The notes under the pieces were generated by a model that was given only the letters and a program-made list of their open reading frames with translations, made no database searches and had not been told where the DNA came from. DNA of 64,000 nucleotides from Planctomycetota bacterium (GTDB taxonomy: Bacteria > Planctomycetota > Phycisphaerae > Phycisphaerales > SM1A02): the NCBI GenBank assembly GCA_016873255.1, contig VGXR01000008.1:1-64000 (forward strand), given 5' to 3'. Position 1 is the stretch's first letter. Each line of letters opens with the position of its first letter. The position numbers and the translations under genes were made by a program. Shown piece by piece: positions 7,750 through 18,192 of this stretch.

Positions 7750-8814
7750 TCAGGTGTGTCGCGCGGACTTGTAGGCCACTTCCGCGATCCGGCTCAGCCG
7801 GCGCGTGATGATCGCGCCAAGCACGACGAGCGCGAGAAGCACCGCGGCGGCGACGCCCGCCAGGAGCCACAGGCCTTCCCGAAGCACCTCCCGGGCCTTG
7901 GCGACCTCGCCCAAGTGATCGCCGAGCGCCTTGACCGAGGACGCAAGTTCGTCGGCGGCGCCGCTGACCGACGAGAGCGTCGCCTGCGTCTCGTTGAGGC
8001 GCTGTTCGATGGTGACGGCGCTCGCAAGGGCCGCCTGCACTTCCTTGCCCTGGCGGACCTCGTCGATGACTGCCTGCGCCTCCCAGCCCGCGGCCGTCGG
8101 CAGCCTGCTGGCCAGCCACACCATCCGCGCGCCCACCAGTCGCGCACGCTCCAGCTCCGCGCGCGCGTCCTCCACCGGGCTCAGCATGGCCTGCGGTGCC
8201 TGCGCGATGACCTGCATGCGGCTTCCCGAGTAGTCGCGCAGGTCGTCGATGCGGAACAGCCCGGCGCTCAGGAGGTCCGGATGGCGCACCTGGAAGTCCG
8301 CCACGAGTGCGTCGAGCTGCTGGCGCTGCTCCGCGGAGAAGACGGGCTCTCCGTTGAACCCGGTCTCCATGATGGTGTCGATCCGGCGCTTGACTTCGCC
8401 GTACGTCGCCGTGCAGTCGTAGGGTGCGTCCTTGAACGCGGGCATGATGGCATTGCGGTAGGCGCATGCCTGCTCGGCGAGCCGTACCCACACATACATG
8501 TCGACCAGCGTGCCCGTCGGGTCTTGCCCGAGCGCGAGCGCCCGAAGGTTGTTGACCGTCGTGTTCCGCGTCACCTGCTTCAGGAGGTACAGCTCGCCCG
8601 CCTCCTGTCTGGCGTAGCTCTTGGTGACCTCGGTCGCAAACAGCGTCATCCCCACGTCGGCGATGTCCAGCAGGTTGGCGGCCAGCTCGAGGCGCAGCTT
8701 CGTGCCCTCGTCGATCGGTCGCGGCGGTGCGGAGCAGGAACTGAGCGCGATCGCAATCGTTCCCGAGAGTGCGGCGAGTGCGCGGAGGGCGGCGGTGCGT
8801 GCGGTGCCGGTCAT
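7750..8814 (-). CDS. Membrane-anchored lipoprotein of unknown function, helical, with C-terminal transmembrane helix
   Basis: A 354-residue protein. The N-terminus has a lipobox (IAIALSSCSAP, Cys about residue 27), so it is probably acylated. The long body is mostly helical with heptad-like Glu/Arg/Leu patterns, especially near VTIEQRLNETQATLSSVSG, which resembles the coiled-coil region of sensory or tethering proteins. A single hydrophobic helix (AGVAAAVLLALVVLGAII) is followed by a short basic tail. No enzymatic motif is seen. The start at 8814 has TAAGAT 10 nt upstream. It is divergent from the S9 peptidase gene. A lipid-anchored chemosensory-like domain is possible but unproven. Confidence 0.75.
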   Translation of the reverse strand: MTGTARTAALRALAALSGTIAIALSSCSAPPRPIDEGTKLRLELAANLLDIADVGMTLFATEVTKSYARQEAGELYLLKQVTRNTTVNNLRALALGQDPTGTLVDMYVWVRLAEQACAYRNAIMPAFKDAPYDCTATYGEVKRRIDTIMETGFNGEPVFSAEQRQQLDALVADFQVRHPDLLSAGLFRIDDLRDYSGSRMQVIAQAPQAMLSPVEDARAELERARLVGARMVWLASRLPTAAGWEAQAVIDEVRQGKEVQAALASAVTIEQRLNETQATLSSVSGAADELASSVKALGDHLGEVAKAREVLREGLWLLAGVAAAVLLALVVLGAIITRRLSRIAEVAYKSARHT

Positions 8815-8859
8815 CAGGCGCGGGATCTTAGCGGTGCACGGCATGCGTATCGTGCGTCG
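8815..8859. promoter_or_regulatory. Short divergent promoter region
   Basis: Only 45 bp separate two divergent start codons. A minus-strand TAAGAT (8830-8825) ends 10 nt before the lipoprotein ATG, and a plus-strand TATCGT (8848-8853) ends 6 nt before the peptidase ATG. Both fit a TANNNT -10 element giving leaderless or nearly leaderless transcripts. Confidence 0.45.
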
Positions 8860-10557
8860 ATGGCCCTTGTCACGCGCCTCGCCCCGCTTGCCGCCGCTGC
8901 GTTCGTTGCGCTGACCGCACCGGCCGGCGGCGTGCCCGTGCCGGCCGGGCTTGCCGCCCCCTCGACCGCGCCGGACGGGCGACACGCCGTCGCGTGGGAG
9001 GTGGTGCCGGCGCAGGAGCACCCGGTGACGGTCGTCGAGAGCTCCCCGGTGGACCAGGTGCAGCCGCGCGTGCGCACGCTGAACTACCTGAAGCCCGGAG
9101 ACCGCATCGAGGAACGGTGGCCGCGGCTCTTCCGGGCCGACGGCACCGAGGTGCCCATCGATCGCGCGTCGTTCACGACGCCCTGGTCGAACGACGGCCT
9201 GCGCTGGGCGGCGGATGGCCGCAGCTTCACGTTTGTCCACAACCGGCGCGGCCATCAGCTGCTGCGGCTCGTGAGCGTGGATGCGGCGACGGGGGCGGTG
9301 CGCACGGTCGCGGAGGAAACCTCGCCGACCTTCGTGGACTACGCGCACAAGACGTGGATGCACTGGCTCGCGGAGGACGAGCTGCTCTGGATGAGCGAGC
9401 GCGACGGATGGAACCACGTCTACCTCATCGACGTGCCGACGGGCAGCGTGCGGCGGCAGGTGACGCGGGGACGCTGGATGGTGCGCTCCGTGGAGTCGGT
9501 GGACGCGGCCGCGCGAACGGTCACGCTGCGTGCCATGGGCATTGATGCGGCGCAGGACCCCTGCTTCGAGCACTGGATGCGCGTGCCGATCGACGGCGGC
9601 GAGGCGGTGCGGCTGACGCGCGGCGACGGCACGCACCGCGTGGAGTGGAGTCCCGGCGGCCGCTGGTACGTGGACACCTGGTCGCGGGTGGACCTGCCGC
9701 CCGTGAAGGAACTGCGCGACGGGCACGACGGGTCGCTCGTGTGCGAGCTCGGTCGCGGGTCCGTCGCGACGCAGCTGGATGCGGGCCGGGTGCTTCCCGA
9801 GCGCTTCGTGGCCAAGGGCCGTGACGGCGTGACCGACATCCACGGCGTCATCTTCCGGCCCCGCGGCACGGCGAACGACCCGACGCCGAGGCCCGTGCTG
9901 GAGTGCGTGTACGCGGGGCCGCAGGACTTCCACGCGACGAAGGAGTGGTCGCCGAACCACGGCCTGCAGGCGATCGCCGATGCGGGCTTCGTGCTGGTGC
10001 AGGTGGACGGCATGGGCACGAACTGGCGCGGCAAGGCGTTCCACGACGTCTGCTGGAAGAACCTGAAGGATGCGGGGTTCCCCGATCGCATCGCGTGGAT
10101 CAGGGCCGCGGCGGCGACGCGGCCGTGGATGGACCTCTCGCGCGTCGGGATCTACGGCGGCAGCGCGGGCGGCCAGAGCGCCATGCGCGCGTTGATCGAC
10201 CATGCGGACTTCTATTCCGTGGCGGTGGCCGACTGCGGCTGCCACGACAACCGCATGGACAAGGCGTGGTGGAACGAGCTGTGGATGGGGTGGCCCGTCG
10301 ACGAGAGCTACGAACGCAGCTCGAACGCCGCCGATGCCGCGCGGCTGCGGGGAAGGCTGATGCTGGTCGTGGGCGAGCTCGACGAGAACGTGGACCCCGC
10401 GAGCACGATGCAGGCGTCCGCCGCGCTCGTGCGCGCAGGGATCCTGCATGAGCTGGTGGTGGTTCCCGGGGCAGGGCACGGCGCGGCGGAGACGCCCTAC
10501 GGCTATCGCAAGCGGCTTGGCTTCCTGCGGCGCCACCTGCTCGGCGCGCCGGAATGA
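8860..10557 (+). CDS. Prolyl oligopeptidase family (S9) serine peptidase, DPP IV-like
   Basis: A 565-residue protein with an N-terminal signal peptide. It has the C-terminal part of a DPP IV-type beta-propeller (LLWMSERDGWNHVYLIDVPTG, GDGTHRVEWSPGGRWYVDT) and then the alpha/beta-hydrolase domain. The triad is visible: Ser about 435 in GIYGGSAGGQSAM, Asp in VVGELDENVDP, His in VPGAGHGAAE. S9 enzymes cleave short peptides, often after proline. Compared with the usual 700-800 residue relatives, the first propeller blades appear to be missing, so the propeller may be incomplete. There is no clear Shine-Dalgarno; TATCGT lies 6 nt before the ATG. Confidence 0.9.
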   Translation: MALVTRLAPLAAAAFVALTAPAGGVPVPAGLAAPSTAPDGRHAVAWEVVPAQEHPVTVVESSPVDQVQPRVRTLNYLKPGDRIEERWPRLFRADGTEVPIDRASFTTPWSNDGLRWAADGRSFTFVHNRRGHQLLRLVSVDAATGAVRTVAEETSPTFVDYAHKTWMHWLAEDELLWMSERDGWNHVYLIDVPTGSVRRQVTRGRWMVRSVESVDAAARTVTLRAMGIDAAQDPCFEHWMRVPIDGGEAVRLTRGDGTHRVEWSPGGRWYVDTWSRVDLPPVKELRDGHDGSLVCELGRGSVATQLDAGRVLPERFVAKGRDGVTDIHGVIFRPRGTANDPTPRPVLECVYAGPQDFHATKEWSPNHGLQAIADAGFVLVQVDGMGTNWRGKAFHDVCWKNLKDAGFPDRIAWIRAAAATRPWMDLSRVGIYGGSAGGQSAMRALIDHADFYSVAVADCGCHDNRMDKAWWNELWMGWPVDESYERSSNAADAARLRGRLMLVVGELDENVDPASTMQASAALVRAGILHELVVVPGAGHGAAETPYGYRKRLGFLRRHLLGAPE

Positions 10558-10578
10558 CTGCGCGGGCCCGGGCGCGGC

Positions 10579-11040
10579 TCAGCGCGGCGGGCCGAGGCCG
10601 CTCCGGCGGAGCATCTCGGCGGCGTCGGGGCCCGCGTCGGCCGCGGAGAGCTCGTCGACCGAGACGTACGTGAGCCGCCAGGAGAGCGAGGGCTTGCGCA
10701 CGATCCGCCATGTCCCGTGCCCGTGCACGACCGACAGCAGCCCGGTGGCCACGGTCACCGCGATCGACAGCGCGATGCCCGCCGCCGGCAGGGCCCACAG
10801 CGCCTGGCGCGGCACGCCGGCTCCCTCCGCGCGCCGCTTCAGGGCCTCCATCCAGGTGCGGGCGATCGCGAACTCCAGGCCGAGGACGCCGAGCCCCGCG
10901 AGCAGGAGCGGGATGCCCGGCCCGGGCAGCACCAGGAGCGCGATTCCGGCCAGCGCCATCGTCCCGCCCACAGCGCCCACGAGCAGCCTGCGCGCCGTGC
11001 CGCCGTTGGTGGCGCGGATCCACTCGAGGAACGGTCCCAT
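10579..11040 (-). CDS. PGPGW-family transmembrane protein
   Basis: A 153-residue membrane protein with the motif LLVLPGPGIPLLLAGLGVLG in its first hydrophobic hairpin, the hallmark of the PGPGW family of small inner-membrane proteins. A third helix lies around LPAAGIALSIAVTVATGLL. Family function is unknown. The ATG at 11040 is preferred because TATCCT ends 6 nt upstream; a longer start at 11097 would run into the neighbouring gene's promoter. The C-terminus ends 22 bp from the convergent S9 peptidase gene. Confidence 0.75.
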   Translation of the reverse strand: MGPFLEWIRATNGGTARRLLVGAVGGTMALAGIALLVLPGPGIPLLLAGLGVLGLEFAIARTWMEALKRRAEGAGVPRQALWALPAAGIALSIAVTVATGLLSVVHGHGTWRIVRKPSLSWRLTYVSVDELSAADAGPDAAEMLRRSGLGPPR

Positions 11041-11099
11041 GCGTGCAGGATAGGTGCGCGCGTTGCGTAGAATCGCGCGCCTCACCAGAGGATCCACGC
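11041..11099. promoter_or_regulatory. Divergent promoter region between PGPGW gene and ettA
   Basis: In 59 bp it holds a minus-strand TATCCT (11052-11047, 6 nt before the PGPGW ATG) and a plus-strand TAGAAT (11068-11073, 26 nt before the ettA ATG). Only ettA has room for a ribosome site (agagga, 11086-11091). Confidence 0.45.
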
Positions 11100-12806
<1,707 letters not shown>

Positions 12807-12818
12807 GCCAGCGGCGGC

Positions 12819-12836
12819 CCGGGGACAGTTCCCCGG
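12819..12836 (+). terminator. Weak hairpin after ettA
   Basis: A 7-bp stem (ccgggga / tccccgg) with a 4-nt loop, 13 nt after the stop codon, with no T-run. It may be incidental in GC-rich DNA. Confidence 0.35.
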
Positions 12837-12871
12837 CGGGCGCCTGCCGGGCGGGCCTATCCTCCGCGCCC

Positions 12872-14026
12872 ATGCCGTCCGCACGACTGATCGCGGGTAT
12901 TCCCGCCACCAACAAGAGCCTGTTCCACGCCGTCCGGTTCAACGTCGGCGACCCGGCGGCGTGCATCGACTTCCTGCGCGACGGGCAGAAGCCCCACCGC
13001 GTCTTCATCTGCCGCGACATCGAGATGGCGCGGGCACGGCAGCACGCGCACGCGGACGCGGTGTCCTGCCCGCGCGACTTCGAGCCGCATGGCGGGCTCT
13101 CGGGCGACCGCGAGACGGCCACCGCGCAGGCCGTGGCCGAGTGCCTTCGCCGCCAGCGCGTGACGTCCGTCGAGGCCGACCGGACGCTGCCCTTGATCTA
13201 CGCGGAGCACCTGCGCGCCGCCGGGATCGCGGTGAAGTACGACCCGCAGCTCGGGGTGCTCGGGCGCCGGGCGAAGGACCCGCAGGAGGTGGAGTTGCTG
13301 CGCGAGGCGCAGGCGGCCACCGAGGGCGCGATGCGCATGGCCTGCGAGACGGTGGCGCGCGCCGCACCGGACCGGCGCGGCGTGCTCATGCACGACGGCG
13401 AGCCGCTGACCTCCGAGCGCCTGCGGTTCATGATCGACGTCCACCTCCTCCGCGCGGGGTTCCAGAATCCGCCGCCGATCGTCGCGTGCGGCCCGCAGGG
13501 CGCCGACTGCCATGACCACGGGCACGGCGACCTGCGCACGGGCCAGCCGGTGATCGTCGACATCTTCCCGCGCTGCCAGCGCACGCTCTACAACGGCGAC
13601 TGCACGCGTACCGTGGTGAACGGACAGGCGAGCCCCGAGGTGCGGAGGATGCACGAGGCAGTGGTGGAGGCGAAGCGCGCGGCCATTTCCGCGGTGCGCA
13701 CCGGCGCGACGGGCGAGGACGTGCACCGCGCCACGCTCGGGGTGATCCATGCTCGCGGGTACGCGAGCGGGTTGCCTGCGTCGGACGCCCCGGACACGTG
13801 GTGCGGGATGACCCATGGCACGGGACATGGGATCGGGCTCGACGTGCATGAGCCGCCGCTCCTTGACTTCAAGGGGCCGGCGCTGGTGACGGGCGACGCG
13901 CTCACCGTGGAGCCGGGCCTCTACTGCCGCGCGCACGGGGGCGTCCGCGTCGAGGACCTGGTGATCGTCGAGGAAGGCGGCTGCCGGAACCTGAATTCGC
14001 TGTTCGAGGGGCTCTGCTGGGACTGA
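12872..14026 (+). CDS. M24-family aminopeptidase (Xaa-Pro dipeptidase-like)
   Basis: A 384-residue protein with an N-terminal creatinase/prolidase-type domain (residues 1 to about 160) and a C-terminal pita-bread metallopeptidase domain. Putative metal ligands are Asp in VIVDIFPRC and NGDCTRTVV, His in MTHGTGHGIGLDVHE, and Glu in LTVEPGLYC and GVRVEDLVIV. The family removes N-terminal residues next to proline using two metal ions. TATCCT ends 8 nt before the ATG and no Shine-Dalgarno is visible, so a leaderless transcript is likely. The stop codon sits inside a hairpin shared with the convergent neighbour. Confidence 0.88.
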   Translation: MPSARLIAGIPATNKSLFHAVRFNVGDPAACIDFLRDGQKPHRVFICRDIEMARARQHAHADAVSCPRDFEPHGGLSGDRETATAQAVAECLRRQRVTSVEADRTLPLIYAEHLRAAGIAVKYDPQLGVLGRRAKDPQEVELLREAQAATEGAMRMACETVARAAPDRRGVLMHDGEPLTSERLRFMIDVHLLRAGFQNPPPIVACGPQGADCHDHGHGDLRTGQPVIVDIFPRCQRTLYNGDCTRTVVNGQASPEVRRMHEAVVEAKRAAISAVRTGATGEDVHRATLGVIHARGYASGLPASDAPDTWCGMTHGTGHGIGLDVHEPPLLDFKGPALVTGDALTVEPGLYCRAHGGVRVEDLVIVEEGGCRNLNSLFEGLCWD

Positions 14027-14043
14027 CGGCGGCGGCCGTCAGT
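14022..14043. terminator. Compact bidirectional terminator containing both stop codons
   Basis: actgacggc (14022-14030) pairs perfectly with gccgtcagt (14035-14043) around a 4-nt loop. The stop of the M24 peptidase (14024-14026) lies in one arm and the stop of the convergent gene (14041-14039) in the other. Being symmetrical, it can act on both transcripts. Confidence 0.6.
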
Positions 14044-14803
14044 CCTCCGAGGCGGCGTCCCTGCGGGCGCGCGGCTTGCCGCCCTCGAGGTCCTCGAGAT
14101 CGGGCTCCTCCTCGGCTGCGGCGAGCTCCGCGTCGAGGTCGTCGGTCGTCGTGGTGCGGACGAAGCCCTTTGCGGCCTCGCGGCAGACTTCGGCGAGCGC
14201 CTGGTGGAGCTTCTCGTGGTCCGGCACCGCGTCGAGCGCCGCGAGCAGGAAGTCCACCTGCCGGTCGAGCTCCATGCCGGTGTCGAGCATCTCGACGGCG
14301 GCGTCGCCGAGGGCCTCCATCGCCCCGACGAACCACTTGTGGTCGGGCTTCTCCCAGTCCTTCGGCGGCTCGATCCGCGCTCGGATCGTCACCTGGCCGA
14401 TGGCGACGATCGGGCAGAGGCCCATCCTCGACTTCGGCTCGCGGCAGAGGATCGCGACGGCGACCTCGCGGCGCAGCGCGGCGAGTCGCAGGCGGCGCGC
14501 GTCGGCGCCGACCGACGGCGGCTGCACGAGGTAGCACCCGGGCTTGAGCGGCATGTCCTCGGTGATCCCGGTGTGGAGGATCGTGACCTTGCGGCTGCCG
14601 GTCGCCTCCTGGATGCGCTGGCGGCGAGACTCCTGGAGGGGAAGGGTGATGCGGGCGAGGAGGTTGAAGTCCTCCTGCGCGCGGGCGAGCTCGACCGCTC
14701 GCTGCGCGAGGCGCTCGGCCTCGAACCACTGCGACCTGCGCAGGGCGGCCTCGGCACGCTCCATGATCTCGTCGACCTTCTCGTGCCGGGGAGCTCCGCT
14801 CAT
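14039..14803 (-). CDS. Conserved hypothetical protein (planctomycete type)
   Basis: A 254-residue soluble protein that I do not recognise as a characterised family. The N-terminus (MSGAPRHEKVDEIMERAEAA) begins a helical hairpin region resembling a single TPR-like unit (EAERLAQRAVELARAQEDF). A mixed alpha/beta domain follows (KVTILHTGITEDMPLKPG, MGLCPIVAIGQVTIRARI). The C-terminus is strongly acidic (DDLDAELAAAEEEPDLEDLEGG) and then basic. The ATG at 14803 is chosen because TATGCT ends 7 nt upstream; ATGs at 14815 and 14872 are less well placed. The function is unknown. Confidence 0.72.
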   Translation of the reverse strand: MSGAPRHEKVDEIMERAEAALRRSQWFEAERLAQRAVELARAQEDFNLLARITLPLQESRRQRIQEATGSRKVTILHTGITEDMPLKPGCYLVQPPSVGADARRLRLAALRREVAVAILCREPKSRMGLCPIVAIGQVTIRARIEPPKDWEKPDHKWFVGAMEALGDAAVEMLDTGMELDRQVDFLLAALDAVPDHEKLHQALAEVCREAAKGFVRTTTTDDLDAELAAAEEEPDLEDLEGGKPRARRDAASED

Positions 14804-14868
14804 CGCACGCAGCATAGCCTCGGCCGGGATGGTCTCCCGCGATGCCCCCGGACGGCGTGCGTTGCGGC

Positions 14869-15690
14869 TCATTGCCGGCGGTGGCGGTCATCCGGGCGCT
14901 GGGTCTCCAGCGAGCGCCCGTGGACGCCGCGCGCCTGCGCGTTGACGGCGTTGACGAGGATGTCGACCGACCGGACCCCGGGGTACTTCGCCACCAGCCC
15001 GCTGATCTTCTCCGCGAGGCTGCCGCCCCGGTCCCGGAACAGGCGCTTGTACGCCTCCTTCATGGCCTCGATGTCGGTCTCGTTGAAGCCGCGCCGCGCC
15101 ATGGCGATGTGGTTGTGGCCGCGCACCTCGGCGGGGTTGCCCTCGACGATCATGAAGGGCGGCACGTCCATGCTCACGCGCGCCATCGCGCCGACGAAGG
15201 CGCAGGTGCCGATCACCACGAAGTGGTGGATGCCCGCACCGCCGCCGAGGTTGGCATGGTCCTGCACGACCGCGTGGCCCGCGAGCATGGCGTTGTTGGC
15301 GAGGATGCACCCGTTGCCCACCACGCAGTCGTGCGCGATGTGCACGGTGCCCATGATCAGGTTGTCGCTGCCGATGCGGGTCCAGCCGCCGCCGTTCTGC
15401 GTGCCGCGGTGGATGGTGACGTGCTCGCGCACGTGGTTGCGGTCGCCGATCTCGCACCAGGTGCGCTCGCCACCGAACTTCTTGTCCTGCGGCGTGCCGC
15501 CGACGTAGGAGAACGGGAAGAGTCGGTTGTCGCGGCCGATGCGGGTGTGGGACTCGATCACCACGTGGCTGTCGAGGGTGCAGCCCTCGCCGATGGTGAC
15601 CTCGGGGCCCACCACGCACCACGGGCCGATGCTCACGCTCGGCGCGATGCGCGCTGCCGGGTCGACGATTGCGGTGCTGTGGATCGGCAT
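14869..15690 (-). CDS. lpxA: Acyl-ACP--UDP-N-acetylglucosamine O-acyltransferase
   Basis: A 273-residue left-handed beta-helix protein with hexapeptide repeats from residue 1 (PTAIVDPAARIAPSV-like spacing) to about 190, then a helical C-terminal domain. LpxA performs the first step of lipid A synthesis, transferring a 3-hydroxyacyl chain to UDP-GlcNAc in the cytoplasm. The catalytic His lies in the VHIAHDCVVGNGCILANNAM segment. The sequence SYVGGTPQDKKFGGE is characteristic. It is the last gene of the bamA/lpx run, 40 bp after lpxC-fabZ, with a good ribosome site (AAGGAAAG). Usual length is 255-265. Confidence 0.95.
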   Translation of the reverse strand: MPIHSTAIVDPAARIAPSVSIGPWCVVGPEVTIGEGCTLDSHVVIESHTRIGRDNRLFPFSYVGGTPQDKKFGGERTWCEIGDRNHVREHVTIHRGTQNGGGWTRIGSDNLIMGTVHIAHDCVVGNGCILANNAMLAGHAVVQDHANLGGGAGIHHFVVIGTCAFVGAMARVSMDVPPFMIVEGNPAEVRGHNHIAMARRGFNETDIEAMKEAYKRLFRDRGGSLAEKISGLVAKYPGVRSVDILVNAVNAQARGVHGRSLETQRPDDRHRRQ

Positions 15691-15730
15691 CTCTTTCCTT
15701 GCGTGTCTCGTCCCACTCGAAGTCCAGGAC

Positions 15731-17104
15731 CTACTCGAAGTCCTGATCCACCATCATGAAGCGGATCTCCGCCTCGGCCGCGACCTTCTCGCCCACCACG
15801 GCGCGCGCCTTGACGGCCGCGCTGCGGCTGGTGGCGCGCATGGTCTCCACCTCGAGCACCAGCTGGTCGCCCGGGGTGACGGCCTTGCGGAGCTTCACCT
15901 TGTCGAGCGAGAGCAGCACGGCCACCTTGCCGGTGTGCTCGAGCGTCTGGCTGAGGAGCAGGCCGCCCATCTGCGCCAGGGCCTCGACGATGAGCACGCC
16001 GGGCATGATGGGGGTGCCGGGGTAGTGCCCCGGGAAGAACGGCTCGTTGATGCTCACGTTCTTGACGCCGATGGCGCGGCGGCCGGGCTCGAGCTCGAGC
16101 ACGCGGTCGACCAGCAGCATCGGGTAGCGGTGCGGCATCAGGCGGCTGATGGCGCGCGCGTCCATGGCACGGCCCTCCACCAGCTTGCGCGCCTGGCGGT
16201 CGCGCTGCACCAGCCTCAGCAGCTTCATGCCCAGCTGGCGGTTGAGGCCGTGCCCGGAGCGGTTGGCGATGACCTGGCACTCGACGATGGTGCCCACCAG
16301 CGCGAGGTCGCCGATGGCATCGAGCATCTTGTGGCGGACGGGCTCGTCGCGGAACCGGAACTCGTTCTGGATGGGCCCCTCGTCGCCGATCACGAGGACG
16401 TCGCGCGGGGTGAGGTGCCGGCACAGGCCTGCCTGCCACAGCGCCTCCGCCTCCTCCTTGAGCGAGTAGGTGCGGGCCGGGGCGATGTCCGCCGCGTAGT
16501 CGTCGCGCGCCGGGTCGAAGCTCCACGCCTGGTGCGGGATGCGCGACGAGTTGGCGCCGTAGTCGAGGTCGTACATCAGCCGCATGCCGCCCGGGCTGTC
16601 GGCGGGCACCGCGGTGATCGACGCATCGCCCTCCTCGACCGTGACCGTCTCGTTGAGGCGGTACATGCGCCGCGGCGCGTCCTGCTCGGCGATGCCGGCG
16701 GCGCGGATCGCCTCCACGAACGGCATGGCGCTGCCGTCGCCGCACGGGAGCTCGGGGCCGCTGATCCGCAGGAGCGCGTTGTCGATCCCGAGGCCGCGCA
16801 GCGCGCTCATGCAGTGCTCGACGGTCTCGATGGTGGCGTCGCCGGACTTCAGCGTGGTGCGCCTTGCGTTCGGGATGACGTTGGTGACGAGCGCCGGGAT
16901 GACCACCGGCCGGTCGAGGTCGGTGCGCTCGAACACGATGCCGTGGTCGGGCGGCGCGGGCAGGAACGTGACGGTCGCGTCGCGCCCGAGCATGAGGCCC
17001 TTGCCGCCGACGGACGCGGTGGACGCCACGGTCCGCTGGCGCACCTGCGCGCCGGGGGCGGCGCGGTCCACTGGCTGGGGCTGTCGGACGGCGGAGGCGG
17101 TCAC
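15731..17104 (-). CDS. lpxC-fabZ: Bifunctional UDP-3-O-acyl-GlcNAc deacetylase / 3-hydroxyacyl-ACP dehydratase
   Basis: A 457-residue fusion with a GTG start. Residues about 20-310 are LpxC, the zinc deacetylase that commits UDP-3-O-acyl-GlcNAc to lipid A. The zinc-ligand segments VEHCMSAL and HKMLDAIGD are present. Residues about 318-457 are FabZ, the hot-dog-fold dehydratase of fatty acid elongation, with LMPHRYPMLLVDR and NEPFFPGHYPG plus the EALAQMGG acid residue. The fusion links supply of 3-hydroxyacyl chains with lipid A synthesis. LpxC-FabZ fusions are known from Bacteroidetes and some other groups, so this is not an artefact. Confidence 0.95.
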   Translation of the reverse strand: MTASAVRQPQPVDRAAPGAQVRQRTVASTASVGGKGLMLGRDATVTFLPAPPDHGIVFERTDLDRPVVIPALVTNVIPNARRTTLKSGDATIETVEHCMSALRGLGIDNALLRISGPELPCGDGSAMPFVEAIRAAGIAEQDAPRRMYRLNETVTVEEGDASITAVPADSPGGMRLMYDLDYGANSSRIPHQAWSFDPARDDYAADIAPARTYSLKEEAEALWQAGLCRHLTPRDVLVIGDEGPIQNEFRFRDEPVRHKMLDAIGDLALVGTIVECQVIANRSGHGLNRQLGMKLLRLVQRDRQARKLVEGRAMDARAISRLMPHRYPMLLVDRVLELEPGRRAIGVKNVSINEPFFPGHYPGTPIMPGVLIVEALAQMGGLLLSQTLEHTGKVAVLLSLDKVKLRKAVTPGDQLVLEVETMRATSRSAAVKARAVVGEKVAAEAEIRFMMVDQDFE

Positions 17105-17145
17105 GGGGCTGGCTCGGGTGGCCGGCCGCGGTGCGGCGCGGCCCT

Positions 17146-18192
17146 TCAGTCCCGTGCCTGCGGTTCCTTCAGGAGCCGCAGCAGGGGTTTTGCCGAGTCA
17201 GCAAGTTTACGGAGCGCGGCTTCCTCCCGCAACGCATGCCGGATCTCCTGCGCCGGGTATCCGCCCCAGGTCTCGCCGGCGGGGATCTCGCTCATGACGG
17301 CCGCGCGCGCGGCGATGCGGGCCCCGGAGCCGATGCGCACGTGGGGCGCGATTCCCACGCCGCCGCCCATCTGCACGCCGTCGCCCACCACCGTGCTGCC
17401 GGCGATGCCGGTGTGCCCGCTGATCATGCACATGCGCCCGACCTGGACGTTGTGGCCGATCTGGCAGAGGTTGTCGATCTTGGTGCCCGCGCCGATGCGC
17501 GTGGCGCCGAACTTGCCGCGGTCGACCATGGTGCCCGACCCGATCTCCACGTCGTCCTCGAGCACCGCGTTGCCGAGGTGGGGGATGCGCAGCACGGAGC
17601 GGCCGTCGGCGCTCGCGCGGTAGCCGAAGCCGTCGCCGCCGATCACCGCGCCCGCGCCGACGATGCAGCGGCGGCCGACGATGCAGCGCTCCCGGACCAC
17701 CGCGCCGGCATGGACGATGCTCCCGTCGCCGACCTGCGCGTCGGGGTAGAGGACCGCGTTCGGGTGGAGCGATGCATCCGCGCCCACCACGGCGCGCGCG
17801 CAGACCACGGCGCCGGGCGCGATCCGGGCGGAGGGGTGCACCGACGCCGACGGGTCGACGTGCGCGCCGTGCGCGATGCCGGCATCGGGGAGCACGTCGC
17901 CCGCGAAGAACCGCTCGAGCACCGGGATCATCGCGAGGTCGGCGTTGTCCACCTCGATGAGCGCGCGCGTGGCGGGGTCGTGGCCGGGCACCGCGATGCC
18001 GCGCGTCACGACCGCGGTGCCTGCGCGCGAGGCCGCCCAGCGGTTGGCGTTGACGAGGTCGCCGATGAAGGTGAGCTGGTCGGGCTGCGCGTCGGCGACG
18101 GCCGCCACGCCGTGCACGGGGATGCCCGCGGGGCCCACGAGGGTGCCGCCGACGAGCTCGGCCACGGAGCCCGATGTCAGGGCCTGGCTCAC
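17146..18192 (-). CDS. lpxD: UDP-3-O-(3-hydroxyacyl)glucosamine N-acyltransferase
   Basis: A 348-residue protein whose GTG start overlaps the stop of the upstream ompH gene by 4 nt (GTGA). An N-terminal uridine-binding domain (about 1-105) is followed by a hexapeptide-repeat beta-helix, with the catalytic His in QIGHNVQVGRMCMISG, and a C-terminal helix. LpxD adds the N-linked 3-hydroxyacyl chain, the third step of lipid A synthesis. The order ompH-lpxD-(lpxC)fabZ-lpxA resembles the skp-lpxD-fabZ-lpxA order of proteobacteria. Length is as expected (340-350). Confidence 0.95.
   Translation of the reverse strand: MSQALTSGSVAELVGGTLVGPAGIPVHGVAAVADAQPDQLTFIGDLVNANRWAASRAGTAVVTRGIAVPGHDPATRALIEVDNADLAMIPVLERFFAGDVLPDAGIAHGAHVDPSASVHPSARIAPGAVVCARAVVGADASLHPNAVLYPDAQVGDGSIVHAGAVVRERCIVGRRCIVGAGAVIGGDGFGYRASADGRSVLRIPHLGNAVLEDDVEIGSGTMVDRGKFGATRIGAGTKIDNLCQIGHNVQVGRMCMISGHTGIAGSTVVGDGVQMGGGVGIAPHVRIGSGARIAARAAVMSEIPAGETWGGYPAQEIRHALREEAALRKLADSAKPLLRLLKEPQARD

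Noticed and set aside
7745-7750. Perfect TATAAT promoter hexamer on the plus strand
   Set aside because: No plus-strand gene starts within 1.1 kb and no -35 is visible. The AT-rich patch more likely belongs to the minus-strand protease promoter (TAAAAT at 7740-7735), which is itself too weak to call.
15731-17104. lpxC-fabZ fusion as an assembly error
   Set aside because: Both domains are intact, the linker is natural, and the same fusion is established in other bacteria.
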